From positions 21,081 through 85,080 of the forward strand of contig DIZL01000058.1 in the NCBI GenBank assembly GCA_002429385.1: 64,000 nucleotides of DNA. The letters are read 5' to 3'. Position 1 is the first letter of the stretch. Each line of letters opens with the position of its first letter. Origin of the DNA: Prolixibacteraceae bacterium UBA6029 (lineage in GTDB: Bacteria; Bacteroidota; Bacteroidia; Bacteroidales; Prolixibacteraceae). A program made the translations under genes and the position numbers. Positions 7,856 through 15,674 of this stretch are shown here, piece by piece. The notes beneath the pieces were generated by a model. That model had not been told where the DNA came from. It did no database searches and saw nothing but the letters and a program-made list of their open reading frames with translations.

Positions 7856-9856
7856 TTAACAAATCTCAGAAGTTTCATTGTCCGACAACCAATCTTTTCG
7901 ATAAAATGTGCAATACCTTCCTTTCTTGTTTTCCAAAATAAGTTCCCCTTTTGCATCTTCAGAATGGTGAATGAATCGTAAGGATGGGCCAGGTTTAATA
8001 TTATAATTCTCGGCAAGCAAGTCCTTAATTTTAGATTTCGGGAATTTGATTTCAGAATATTTATTGAGTTCGACCATGATTTCTGTTAAAGTGTAATTGA
8101 GTTCAATTTCACTAAATGTTATAAAAGCATCATTCAGCCAATCCTCCAGTTCTTTTTCAATGGTTGATTTAGTTTTATCCATAACAAGCTGAAGGGCTTC
8201 GGTAATGTAAACTTCATCAGGAAACCAGAACCGTGTTGTTTTAACGGGATAATGCAGAGGTCGGTTTTGAAGAAAATTAAGGAAAGCAGGGATTTCCTTG
8301 CGCATCTTTTCCAGCATATCCGGATCATCCTTCAAACCCTGTTTGCGGTAACTCGGAACTTTCAGCACGGCAAAGCGGTTTTCTCCAGGGTCGATCTGCA
8401 TGAAGTTTCGCTCATTGTTGGAGCAAAATAAGAGATGAGTAAAATTCTCAACCACTTCAGCATTTGCCCCTTTTCCTTCAAGCCACATGACTTTCCCGGT
8501 CGCCATATTCTTGATCATTTCCTTGGTGGTCTTGTCGTGCAGTGGAATATGGCCTTCATCAATGGCCACAAACAGCTTTCCGGCAAAGTGGCTGGTAAAC
8601 TTCGGGTTGAAACGCTGATTGTCCAGAATAGCCATGTTGGCCCCGTAAATCAATTTCAGAAAATCCAGAAAAGTGCTTTTCCCGGTATTTCGTTCAGCGC
8701 TCACCAGTGCCAGGATCGGAAGCCGCTGCCGTGGGCTTTGGTAAGAAAGCTGAATGTAATCAAGACCAAAATCGTAAAGTACTTCACCATCTACATTGCA
8801 GGCCGAGAAAATGTGTTTTAGAAACTTTTCGATAGTTGGCCACTCTCCGGCCACCGGCTCCCAATCAACAGGATGGTAGATGTTGAACAGACTGCTTACA
8901 ATTCCGTTGTGATTACTGGTGATCACCCGTTGATATTCCCCTGAATTATTCGGTTTGTTTACAAAGGAATCATAGCGGGGAATCTGCTTGATAAAATCTC
9001 TACCGTAATCTCTTCCAATTTCACCGATAGCCCATGGTTTTAACACTTCCTCGTATCCATCATGGGAATTAGTAACCATGATTCGTTTGTAATAATAGGG
9101 ACCAGCACGTAGGTAAAGTTTGGCATCAGTATATTGGATTTTCTCCAACTTATCTCCATCATGGCAATAGCACACCGATTTGTATACGAATTCGTGTTGC
9201 TTCAGCCGGTCAGCATGATAGATGTAAAACGTGATCGCATTCTTTAAACGAAGATGCGCATACAAGCGGTTCATGCTCAGTTCTGTCAGGTTAATGCAAT
9301 CGAACAGCGTGTTATCCGGTGATTTGTAATTTTGAAGGCTTTTATACGTCCGGTCAGGATGTTTCTTGTCGAGATCGTCAAGGGTAATAATGTCTTCAAA
9401 CTGGAACTGGTGTTTGATATTTGCCCAGATCAGCGAGATATCCCAGTCGAATGCATTGAGTAAATCTTTGAATTTCTTTACTGCATAATACACATTGAAA
9501 AGCGATTGCGACAAGTCTTTTTCACTTCCATAAGTATATCCGGTATCCAATATATCAGAGTTGTACACCAAAACCACCGTGTGTACTTTCTTCAACTGTA
9601 AAAGTTGAATAAAATCTGGATGCAATGTTAGAAGGTTTTCGCTGTATTGATTGGTTATTCCCTTGTAACCCAGTATAGGGATGCTTGCTTTAATTGATGA
9701 ATCAGCAAAAAAGGGCAAATCAGTAACAAAAAGAGAAGCGATCTTTTTTTGATCGCTTACAGATTTTGGAATATATATGTATTGGTCCTCTATTGTCTGA
9801 GCTTTCTCATTATTCAGCTTCAGTGATTTAAAGGATAGTTCGGTTGTGGTACTCAT
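7856..9856 (-). CDS. Phage/plasmid replication helicase, probable primase-helicase (DUF5906-like)
   Basis: A 666-aa protein with an SF3/D5-type AAA+ core: Walker A SAERNTGKST at about 386-395, Walker B LFVAIDE at 428-434, and a sensor-like LLFCSNN near 475. The arrangement matches replicative helicases of phages and satellites related to P4 alpha and D5 (DUF5906). The N-terminal third (VVLVYNSDILDTG at about 94-106) could be a degenerate primase/Toprim-like domain; I am not certain. The C-terminus may hold a small winged helix. Its ATG overlaps the stop of the upstream gene by 4 bp, so the replication genes are coupled. It would unwind the element's origin. Confidence 0.82.
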   Translation of the reverse strand: MSTTTELSFKSLKLNNEKAQTIEDQYIYIPKSVSDQKKIASLFVTDLPFFADSSIKASIPILGYKGITNQYSENLLTLHPDFIQLLQLKKVHTVVLVYNSDILDTGYTYGSEKDLSQSLFNVYYAVKKFKDLLNAFDWDISLIWANIKHQFQFEDIITLDDLDKKHPDRTYKSLQNYKSPDNTLFDCINLTELSMNRLYAHLRLKNAITFYIYHADRLKQHEFVYKSVCYCHDGDKLEKIQYTDAKLYLRAGPYYYKRIMVTNSHDGYEEVLKPWAIGEIGRDYGRDFIKQIPRYDSFVNKPNNSGEYQRVITSNHNGIVSSLFNIYHPVDWEPVAGEWPTIEKFLKHIFSACNVDGEVLYDFGLDYIQLSYQSPRQRLPILALVSAERNTGKSTFLDFLKLIYGANMAILDNQRFNPKFTSHFAGKLFVAIDEGHIPLHDKTTKEMIKNMATGKVMWLEGKGANAEVVENFTHLLFCSNNERNFMQIDPGENRFAVLKVPSYRKQGLKDDPDMLEKMRKEIPAFLNFLQNRPLHYPVKTTRFWFPDEVYITEALQLVMDKTKSTIEKELEDWLNDAFITFSEIELNYTLTEIMVELNKYSEIKFPKSKIKDLLAENYNIKPGPSLRFIHHSEDAKGELILENKKGRYCTFYRKDWLSDNETSEIC

Positions 9857-10437
9857 TCGATTTTTCGTTTGGCTTGCTGGTGAATGTACAAGCCAATGGC
9901 TTGCTGATTTTTTGTTTTGTTATCTTTTCCTGCACTGCTCATCCGGGGCAAGTCCTGTTTGAATTTTTCTCCGTGGCTCATGGAGATATCAGCTGCAGTC
10001 ATGGCTCTTTCCTGGGCATAATGTTCGAACCATGAGAGAACTTTAATCCCATCAATTTCCGCAAAAAGCTGACCGAATTCTCCTTTTTTGATCTTTCTAA
10101 ATACCAAGTTGATATCTGCAAGGTTTAAATACGGGTATTCCTGAACAATGATGGTGGCTGTTTCTTCAATCTGTTCGGGTGTCATTTTCCGCAAGGCATT
10201 CACAAAGTCGTTCAGATTGACGATCCAGACAGAAACGTATGCAATCTGAAAATCTTCCGAATATTCCCTGCGGATGCTGGCAAGAGTCGGGGCAGAGCTG
10301 CCGATAGCTAGTGCCGGAGTATTTTCCCTGTGAAATGCCCGAAGACATTTACCCGGAGCATATTCGGACATAAAACCAATCATTGTTGCTGGTAAAACAG
10401 ATTTCTGCTCGTATTTTACGATTTCACTCATGATCAT
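9853..10437 (-). CDS. DUF6633-like replication-associated protein
   Basis: A 194-aa protein with the segment APTLASIRREYSEDFQIAYV then NDFVNALRKMTPEQIEETAT and NLADINLVFRKIKKGEFG. I recognise this as the DUF6633-type family common in Bacteroidota phages and conjugative elements, usually next to replication genes. It ends in a basic tail that may bind DNA. Both its start and its end overlap its neighbours by 4 bp (ATGA), so it belongs to one translationally coupled set with the helicase. Biochemical role unknown; a helicase loader or replication cofactor is the natural guess. Confidence 0.65.
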   Translation of the reverse strand: MIMSEIVKYEQKSVLPATMIGFMSEYAPGKCLRAFHRENTPALAIGSSAPTLASIRREYSEDFQIAYVSVWIVNLNDFVNALRKMTPEQIEETATIIVQEYPYLNLADINLVFRKIKKGEFGQLFAEIDGIKVLSWFEHYAQERAMTAADISMSHGEKFKQDLPRMSSAGKDNKTKNQQAIGLYIHQQAKRKIE

Positions 10438-10901
10438 TCTACTCCTAATCGATTCATTAATTGTTGTTTATAATCTGTTTGTCGCTGATCAACTAATTTC
10501 TTAGTTATAGCTTTTTGATCTTTAAGTTCAAAGAAGCCCTTCCATCCTTTTTTGATCGATTGGTGGATAATCTCAATCGCTTTTCCCATGTCTCCACCTG
10601 AAAGATCAACCAGATCTTTCAGCGCTCCCTGTTCACTGATTTGTTTGTAGGCAAACTGAAACTGTTCTTTTTTGAAGTTCGTCCACAAATTCCAGGCTTC
10701 TGTAAATCGCTGATCTTTCCAGGGGAGTTCAACTTCGGAATTTCCATCCAACTGTTTGTGAACCCAGCTGTGAAAATTGATCAACACTTTTTGCGACTGG
10801 TTATAACGTCCGGCCTGACCTTCTGTTATTTTTCCCTCTTCGGCCAATTCCTGAAACAGTTCCTGGAGCTGGCCAACGGCTTTAACGTATTGTGAGATCA
10901 T
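10434..10901 (-). CDS. Putative replication initiation protein
   Basis: A 155-aa protein with a helical N-terminal half and the C-terminal segment AIEIIHQSIKKGWKGFF, the short motif found at the end of many phage replication-organiser proteins (II.QS...GW.G.F). Residues 60-90 (AWNLWTNFKKEQFQFAYKQI) are aromatic-rich and likely DNA- or partner-binding. First of three coupled genes leading to the helicase. It may recognise the origin or load the helicase; the sequence supports the family type, not the mechanism. Confidence 0.6.
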   Translation of the reverse strand: MISQYVKAVGQLQELFQELAEEGKITEGQAGRYNQSQKVLINFHSWVHKQLDGNSEVELPWKDQRFTEAWNLWTNFKKEQFQFAYKQISEQGALKDLVDLSGGDMGKAIEIIHQSIKKGWKGFFELKDQKAITKKLVDQRQTDYKQQLMNRLGVE

Positions 10902-10916
10902 AATTAGGTTCCAATT

Positions 10917-11141
10917 TTAAATTTTTGGATCAGCATTTTGAATCATTGGATTCAGGTATTGAACTCCGTAACTGTATATGTTTTGAAGCTCCGCCATATA
11001 TTTATTTCTATTTGCAGAATCGACAAAATCAGGCATTACAGTTATGGTTTTGTTTTTATTTCCCAACTTGAGGCCAAAACCTTGTTTTTTTAACTGCCGG
11101 TGCAGGTAATATTTGCCACTGTAGGTTCCTTTACTGTTCAT
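10917..11141 (-). CDS. Small hypothetical protein of the replication unit
   Basis: A 74-aa basic protein (MNSKGTYSGKYYLHRQLKKQGFG). Its start overlaps the end of the HD-domain gene by 11 bp and it lies 15 bp before the next gene, so it is within the operon. No family recognised. The basic, aromatic N-terminal half would suit nucleic-acid binding. Confidence 0.5.
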   Translation of the reverse strand: MNSKGTYSGKYYLHRQLKKQGFGLKLGNKNKTITVMPDFVDSANRNKYMAELQNIYSYGVQYLNPMIQNADPKI

Positions 11142-11658
11142 GGTAATACTCTTTAAAGCGTTCCAGAAATTCCTTTCTGGAACGCTCAGGATTCATATAA
11201 GTAATTCGGCCTCCGCGGTAAAATGCGTTGTATTCCACTTCCTGAATAAAAAGATCAGTTGGTTTTATCAAATGCAGGCTGGAAAAATCAAGACTATATC
11301 GAGAACAGATTGCCTGCATGATATGGTCTTCGATCACTGAAAATTGAGGCATCCTTACTTTCAATGGTTTTATCATGTAGCCGATATAGGCTTCTGCTGC
11401 ATCATGGAGCAAGGCCAATAATTTCAAACCCGGATCAACAAATGGATCCCAGAATGAAAACTCATCACAAACCATAGAACTGTGTTGCGCGATGGAAAAA
11501 AAGGAGGGTGTTAATCCGGAGAAATGACCTTTGTTCGACAAGCCGGTAGCAATATCATGGATATCTATCATCTCAGGAGTAGGATTAAACAAGTTGAAGT
11601 GTTTGCCGGAAAGAGTAAGGATAATACCTGTTTCTATGGATGGTTCAAGGATGCTCAT
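11131..11658 (-). CDS. HD-domain phosphohydrolase (YfbR-like)
   Basis: A 175-aa metal-dependent HD hydrolase. Metal ligands are visible as His in SIAQHSSMV (about residue 53) and the HD pair in ALLHDAAEAY (about 87-88), followed by a helix with Pro-Leu-Lys as in YfbR-type 5'-nucleotidases. Such proteins remove phosphate from deoxynucleoside monophosphates, and phages carry them to adjust nucleotide pools. Here it sits at the head of the element's replication genes, which fits. The substrate is not shown by the sequence. Confidence 0.8.
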   Translation of the reverse strand: MSILEPSIETGIILTLSGKHFNLFNPTPEMIDIHDIATGLSNKGHFSGLTPSFFSIAQHSSMVCDEFSFWDPFVDPGLKLLALLHDAAEAYIGYMIKPLKVRMPQFSVIEDHIMQAICSRYSLDFSSLHLIKPTDLFIQEVEYNAFYRGGRITYMNPERSRKEFLERFKEYYHEQ

Positions 11659-11688
11659 TGGATTTGAATAATAGGATTTTCCAAGGAG

Positions 11689-11928
11689 CTATTCCTCATT
11701 TAAACTAAAATATGAAACTTCAGTTTCGATTGACCTGTTGGCGAATTGATCTGGAGATATGCGAGTTTTTTTGCCCAGGTTAATAATCAGTGCAGACTGG
11801 GTAATTGCTTCTGCGAGCAGATCATCCTCAAGGGCGCATTGGGTAAGCATTCGGATTATTTCGTTTACCTTACCTATGAAGATATACGAACAATTATTTG
11901 ATAATCGGATTAGCGAAAGTGTAGACAT
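11689..11928 (-). CDS. Small hypothetical protein
   Basis: A 79-aa protein if started at the ATG at 11928 (MSTLSLIRLSNNCSYIF); the frame stays open to 11973 but that part overlaps nothing useful. It is mostly helical and acidic at the C-terminus, with no recognised motif. It lies 30 bp upstream of the HD-domain gene in the same direction and probably shares its transcript. Confidence 0.45.
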   Translation of the reverse strand: MSTLSLIRLSNNCSYIFIGKVNEIIRMLTQCALEDDLLAEAITQSALIINLGKKTRISPDQFANRSIETEVSYFSLNEE

Positions 11929-11974
11929 TTTGTTTGGTTTAGTAATTACTATTTTAAGCAAAAAAGGGGGCACC

Positions 11975-12280
11975 GATTAGGATTCTACCCCCTTAATCTA
12001 TCCGGAGAAAAAATATTTTTAGAGCCACAAAACAGGCATTCAATTTCCAAAGACGGGTGCTGATCCAGGGAATCTTTTCACTCTGAAAAGGTAATTGTAG
12101 ACTGCAAAATTATACTGCTGGAGAATACGCGGTTGACCGCATGAGCGATCAACCGTTATTCCCAAAACTATTCCCTTTGCTTTTGACGTTTGCGATAATC
12201 TGCTCCAGGCATTTCTGCCAACTCTTGCAAGCCCTATTAATCACTTCGGGACAATACTTGTTATAGAATTTGTAGCTATA
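11975..12280. other. Non-coding structured stretch inside the element
   Basis: About 300 bp without a convincing gene. It holds a hairpin at 12130-12155 (CGGTTGA paired with TCAACCG, with an inner CGC/GCG stem) and a shorter stem CTTTTC/GAAAAG near 12087. These may belong to an untranslated RNA running on from the tRNA-like structure beside it. No protein family or promoter is clear. Confidence 0.35.
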
Positions 12281-12350
12281 AAGGGAATTGAACCCTTCAG
12301 ATTCAATGCACTGTTATGTGCATTGAATCTCTCTACCAAGTTAAACTGCC
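12271..12350 (-). other. tRNA-like structure with elongated anticodon arm
   Basis: Read on the minus strand, the stretch has a D-arm-like TTGGTAGAGAG, an 11-bp perfect stem (12301-12311 with 12318-12328, 6-nt loop) where the anticodon arm should be, and a perfect T-arm, AAGGG-TTCAATT-CCCTT, at 12297 to 12281. The acceptor strands do not pair and the anticodon arm is 28 nt instead of 17, so it is not an ordinary tRNA. It starts just after the stop codon of the HTH gene. It may be a relic or a tRNA mimic. Confidence 0.4.
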
Positions 12351-12352
12351 TT

Positions 12353-12622
12353 TTATTCGATGGTGATTGAAGCCTTTTTAATGTACTTTGGATACCGAAG
12401 CAGGATGCGGTTGATGTCGGATGAATAAACTTCAACCAGTTTCATCTCCTGAAGGACCTTCTGGAGGGTCTTACTGGTTATGCCTAACCTGCGGCAAGCT
12501 TCTGTTTTTGTCAGTGGGGCAATTGTTTTGCTTTCGTTTGCCGAAATCTCAACACGAACTGATTCGCGGAGCATGTTCTGGAAATCTTCCAGCGAAATGC
12601 CTTCAAGAATTATTTTGGTCAT
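12353..12622 (-). CDS. Small helix-turn-helix protein (excisionase-like)
   Basis: An 89-aa protein from the ATG at 12622 (MTKIILEGISLEDF); the frame could also begin at a TTG at 12637. LTKTEACRRLGITSKTLQKVL is a clear helix-turn-helix of the MerR/excisionase type that Bacteroidota mobile elements carry near their integrase. It may be the excisionase or a regulator of the downstream operon. Position between the RHH genes and the replication genes supports a control role. Confidence 0.65.
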   Translation of the reverse strand: MTKIILEGISLEDFQNMLRESVRVEISANESKTIAPLTKTEACRRLGITSKTLQKVLQEMKLVEVYSSDINRILLRYPKYIKKASITIE

Positions 12623-12735
12623 GATATTAATTTTCAATAAGTATTATTGGTCATCATCCGACACTACCCGTTCCCAGTGTGGCAACAGAAAATATATTGG
12701 TTCCGTTAAGTCTTATGACATCTTGCTTCGCTTTA

Positions 12736-12945
12736 TCAAATTGCAATAATATTTTCAGAAAATTCTCCTGTTTGGTCCTTTTCAAACCTTTCCACAATGG
12801 CCAACTTAATATATTGTGATTCAATCATACTGTTTTTCCTGGCATTCTCTGCAATTAACTTTTTCATTTCCTTTGGGATCATTACACTAATGGCCGATTC
12901 ATTCTTTTGCATTAGTAATTTGATATTTTTACCTGTTGTAATCAT
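12736..12945 (-). CDS. Ribbon-helix-helix regulator, copy 2
   Basis: A 69-aa protein of the Arc/MetJ ribbon-helix-helix type: strand SAISVMIPKEMKKLI then helix SMIESQYIKLAIVERFEKD. It is a paralogue of the protein at 13198-13380 (same layout, QKN-SAISV and ESQY-KLAI shared). The bases upstream of both starts contain TATATTACG, a possible shared operator. Such proteins dimerise and repress their own promoters, or act as antitoxins, but no toxin is next to it. Confidence 0.68.
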   Translation of the reverse strand: MITTGKNIKLLMQKNESAISVMIPKEMKKLIAENARKNSMIESQYIKLAIVERFEKDQTGEFSENIIAI

Positions 12946-13141
12946 GTTGTTATTATATTTATATTACGTTAAATTAGTTTGTCAATATTACTTCATTATG
13001 CAGTCATATCTGCTATAATTTTACTGGGATATTGGCTTAATTAGCTATTTATATTAATTCTAAATATCAGACATTGAATCTTAGTTCTTTACAGCTTCAA
13101 TTTTCTAATCTGAACATTAGAAAACTACCTTTTCATAGACA

Positions 13142-13176
13142 AAAAAGCTCCTGCCAATGAATAGCAGGAGCTTTTT
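13142..13176. terminator. Rho-independent terminator between the two RHH genes
   Basis: A perfect 13-bp stem, AAAAAGCTCCTGC (13142-13154) paired with GCAGGAGCTTTTT (13164-13176), with a 9-nt loop. It lies just after the stop of the RHH gene at 13198 on the minus strand, with the T-run in place for that direction and A/T on both sides, so it could work both ways. It separates integrase-side transcription from the second RHH gene. Confidence 0.75.
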
Positions 13177-13197
13177 GAATATGCAACAGTCCTTTAT

Positions 13198-13380
13198 TTA
13201 CTGCTGCTTCAGGTCTTTGTCAAGCCTTTCGATGATGGCTAATTTTACATACTGTGATTCAGACATATTCTCGTCTTTAGCACATTTTGCAATATATTGC
13301 TTCATCTCCAAAGGAATCACCACGCTAATTGCAGAATCATTTTTCTGCAGTAATAATTTCAAAATCTTTGATGTTGCCAT
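13198..13380 (-). CDS. Ribbon-helix-helix regulator, copy 1
   Basis: A 60-aa ribbon-helix-helix protein: SAISVVIPLEMKQYIAKCAK followed by SESQYVKLAIIERLDKD. It is closely related to the 69-aa protein encoded at 12736-12945, so the pair arose by duplication within the element. The upstream region is AT-rich and contains TATATTACGG. A DNA-binding repressor controlling element genes or copy number is likely; the exact target is unknown. Confidence 0.68.
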   Translation of the reverse strand: MATSKILKLLLQKNDSAISVVIPLEMKQYIAKCAKDENMSESQYVKLAIIERLDKDLKQQ

Positions 13381-13689
13381 TATAATATAATTCTGTTATT
13401 TTAATAACACTATATTACGGAATAGCAACGGGAATGACATAGTAATATTTGAATTTATTTCAAAAATAATATTTATATATACTGGTTCTAAATTTGAAAC
13501 GCTGAATTACAGAATGATATACTCCATTGAGTAAGTCATTCATTCGAAGGATTGAAAATTTGATTTAAAAATTCTAAAAAATGACAGTCATAATAATCGT
13601 TTAGATTCTGTTGAATCCTTATATAGGGATTGGAGAATCTGTTGATTAATGTTTGTCGTATTAAGCAGTTCTTGAAGACCAGAATTAAG

Positions 13690-15012
13690 CTAGGCCTCCT
13701 CCTTAGATATTATTTTTTTCTTTTCACCATTCCATACATCAAAATCGGCCAGTTTAGAAGTCATGATATCTTTCTGAACTGCGGCAGTGTATTTATTAAA
13801 TGAGCTCTCCGTTTTATGTCCTGTCACGGCCATGATGAATTGTTTGGGAATACCCCGGCACAATAGGTTACTTGCAAAACTTCTCCGGGCTGTATGGGTT
13901 GTTATCATTTCGTACTTCTTTTTGGTGTACTCCACTCTTCGGCTTCCTTTTGTCCTGGTAAAAATAATAGTATTGTTTATTTTGGCCATTTCCCCCAGGA
14001 CTTTAATGTGTTCATTCAGCTTCTGCTGACTGAGAGATTTGGGAAACCCATCAGTTTCGACAATCTGCCTGACCAGCTTATGAACTGGTATGCGCAGCTT
14101 TGGCCCGTTTTTGTTGGCAATAGCGTGAATGAACCCGGCAGAAAGGTCGACCTGCAATTCCGGATCAATGTTCAGGTAGTTTTCAACCCGAAGTCCAGTC
14201 CAGCAACCGATAACAAAAAGCTTACGGGCACTATCCAGTGCATTAATCTGACGTGTAATACTTAGCTGGTTCAAGTATTGCGATGTGTCTCTCGGTACTT
14301 CAGAAACTGCTTTTTTATCCTTTCTGTTTTTATGAAATTCAAGAATTGTTTTTTCATTAATTACCAGATTGTAGATCCTTTCAATTTCGTCTTCATCAAG
14401 GTAGATATTAAAAACTTCCTCTGATGGCTTTTTAAAGTTCTTGAAAACAAGATTTGTATTGTCATCGTTATCGGTCGCATAATTCAAAATCCGTTTCAGG
14501 TTTTTGATAATGGATCCGATATAATTAACGGAGAAGTCCTTGTCCCGAAGAAATTTTGTGAAATCACGGTAAAAACGTTTGTCTATCTGTTCAAAGGTGA
14601 GTTCGGGATTAAATTCCCTGATTTTATTGATTGCAGTTAATACCTGCTGAGACCTTCTCCGTGAGAACTGGTTGCTGGCATGTTCAAAAAACTGGTCACA
14701 ATATTCAAAGAAAGGTGTTACCCTTGGCTTATCCTTCATGTTTTCTTCGATAAGCTCGACCAGCTTTTTGCTTTCAATATTAAAAGGATCAATGGTATCT
14801 ATAACACTATTAAAAGAGACCTCGATCTTCAGGATTTGTTTATTGAGTTTTTCAAGATCCGGAGTTTTCGGATTGAAACGTTGACGATCTGCATTCCAGT
14901 CAGCGGTGACCTGTATTCCGGGGTAGTAGGTAAGGGCAATTCTTCGACCAGCTTTCTGTTTACGAAAAATTGCATATATTGAGCCTTTATCGGCGAAAAA
15001 GTTGATTGCCAT
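13690..15012 (-). CDS. Tyrosine recombinase (integrase)
   Basis: A 440-aa site-specific recombinase of the Bacteroidota phage-integrase/SAM-like group. Residues 1-90 are the arm-binding domain, 95-185 the SAM-like core-binding domain, and the C-terminal half is catalytic: Arg275 (GCWTGLRVENY), HTAR at 373-376, His399 (TGHK) and the nucleophile Tyr408 (FNKYTAAV). All key residues are present, so it should be active. It is the outermost gene of the element and reads inward, with candidate attachment sequences just upstream of its start. It would integrate and, with a small HTH factor, excise the element. Confidence 0.93.
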   Translation of the reverse strand: MAINFFADKGSIYAIFRKQKAGRRIALTYYPGIQVTADWNADRQRFNPKTPDLEKLNKQILKIEVSFNSVIDTIDPFNIESKKLVELIEENMKDKPRVTPFFEYCDQFFEHASNQFSRRRSQQVLTAINKIREFNPELTFEQIDKRFYRDFTKFLRDKDFSVNYIGSIIKNLKRILNYATDNDDNTNLVFKNFKKPSEEVFNIYLDEDEIERIYNLVINEKTILEFHKNRKDKKAVSEVPRDTSQYLNQLSITRQINALDSARKLFVIGCWTGLRVENYLNIDPELQVDLSAGFIHAIANKNGPKLRIPVHKLVRQIVETDGFPKSLSQQKLNEHIKVLGEMAKINNTIIFTRTKGSRRVEYTKKKYEMITTHTARRSFASNLLCRGIPKQFIMAVTGHKTESSFNKYTAAVQKDIMTSKLADFDVWNGEKKKIISKEEA

Positions 15013-15020
15013 GTTTTATG

Positions 15021-15036
15021 TTTTTTGATGATCAAA
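15021..15036. other. Candidate attachment repeat (16 bp, matches 1999-2014)
   Basis: TTTTTTGATGATCAAA occurs here, 9 bp upstream of the integrase start, and again in the same orientation at 1999-2014, at the other edge of the phage-like gene block. Direct repeats framing such a block are what integration leaves. The sequence is AT-rich, so chance is possible, and the left copy lies inside the Fic operator array. Confidence 0.3.
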
Positions 15037-15049
15037 GATAAAACATTCT

Positions 15050-15306
15050 AACCACATTCTAACCACTATACTCCAAAAGGCTCCAAAATAAGTTGGGAAT
15101 AACATTTGATAAAATCACGTAATGCCCAGTAAATAAGTAAAAAAGCCTATATATTCCAAATGTATATAGCATTAGTTCGGCTCCCAGCTGGGTCACTTTA
15201 AGATAAAAGCCTTGTAGTCAGAAGATTGCAAGGCTTTTTAATTATTCCAAACCACTTTTTCAACCACATTATTTTATTCTCATAATATTCTACAAAAAAG
15301 AACCAC
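15050..15306. repeat. AACCAC direct repeats, possible integrase arm sites
   Basis: Five AACCAC hexamers in one orientation start at 15050, 15061, 15250, 15262 and 15301. The first two lie within an 11-bp direct repeat (CATTCTAACCA). Tyrosine recombinases bind short direct repeats like these as arm sites. They lie on both sides of the tRNA 3'-end-like core, which is not what one expects of a single integrated end, so the boundary remains open. Confidence 0.35.
15175..15239 (+). other. tRNA 3'-end fragment plus terminator (candidate att site)
   Basis: TTCGGCTCCCAGCTGGGTCA at 15176-15195 has the form of the last third of a tRNA: T-loop, T-stem half CCCAG, acceptor half CTGGGTC and discriminator A. 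The matching 5' parts are absent, so it is a fragment. A 10-bp stem AAAAGCCTTG/CAAGGCTTTT (15205-15238) follows, as after real tRNA genes. Integration into tRNA 3' ends leaves such fragments. The intact tRNA would lie outside the window. Confidence 0.45.
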
Positions 15307-15674
15307 TCTTGATTTTGATTGGTTATTGATTAAATAGAAAATCCGGAGAATACTTTTCCGGAAATTCGGGTAAGCTATTCCTGAATGTGTCGATTTGATT
15401 CCACATAATTAATACAAAAATGCATAATATATTCTGCAAATTGATTTATCCTTCAGGATAATGGATTGCTTAATTCATAATTGAACTACTTACAGGATTA
15501 ATTGGGTGGGACATTAGAAAGGACTGTTTCGATTGCTTCAATTCCGTTAACATTTTATTAAGATACATTTATCTTTTATTTAAGTGAAAGGTGTGTAACT
15601 TTTTGACTATTTAGGTGTCTTAATAATGAAAACAATTTATAATAGAAAACAACGGGTTTAAATAGCAATTAAAA
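15240..15674. other. Gene-free AT-rich junction
   Basis: About 430 bp between the mobile element and the first core-region gene. Apart from the AACCAC hexamers at its left edge I see no gene or RNA. It probably contains the promoter of the small exported protein, but no clear TAnnTTTG box stands out. Confidence 0.4.

Noticed and set aside
12271..12350. Ordinary functional tRNA gene
   Set aside because: The acceptor strands do not pair and the anticodon arm is 28 nt long, so it cannot be an ordinary tRNA.
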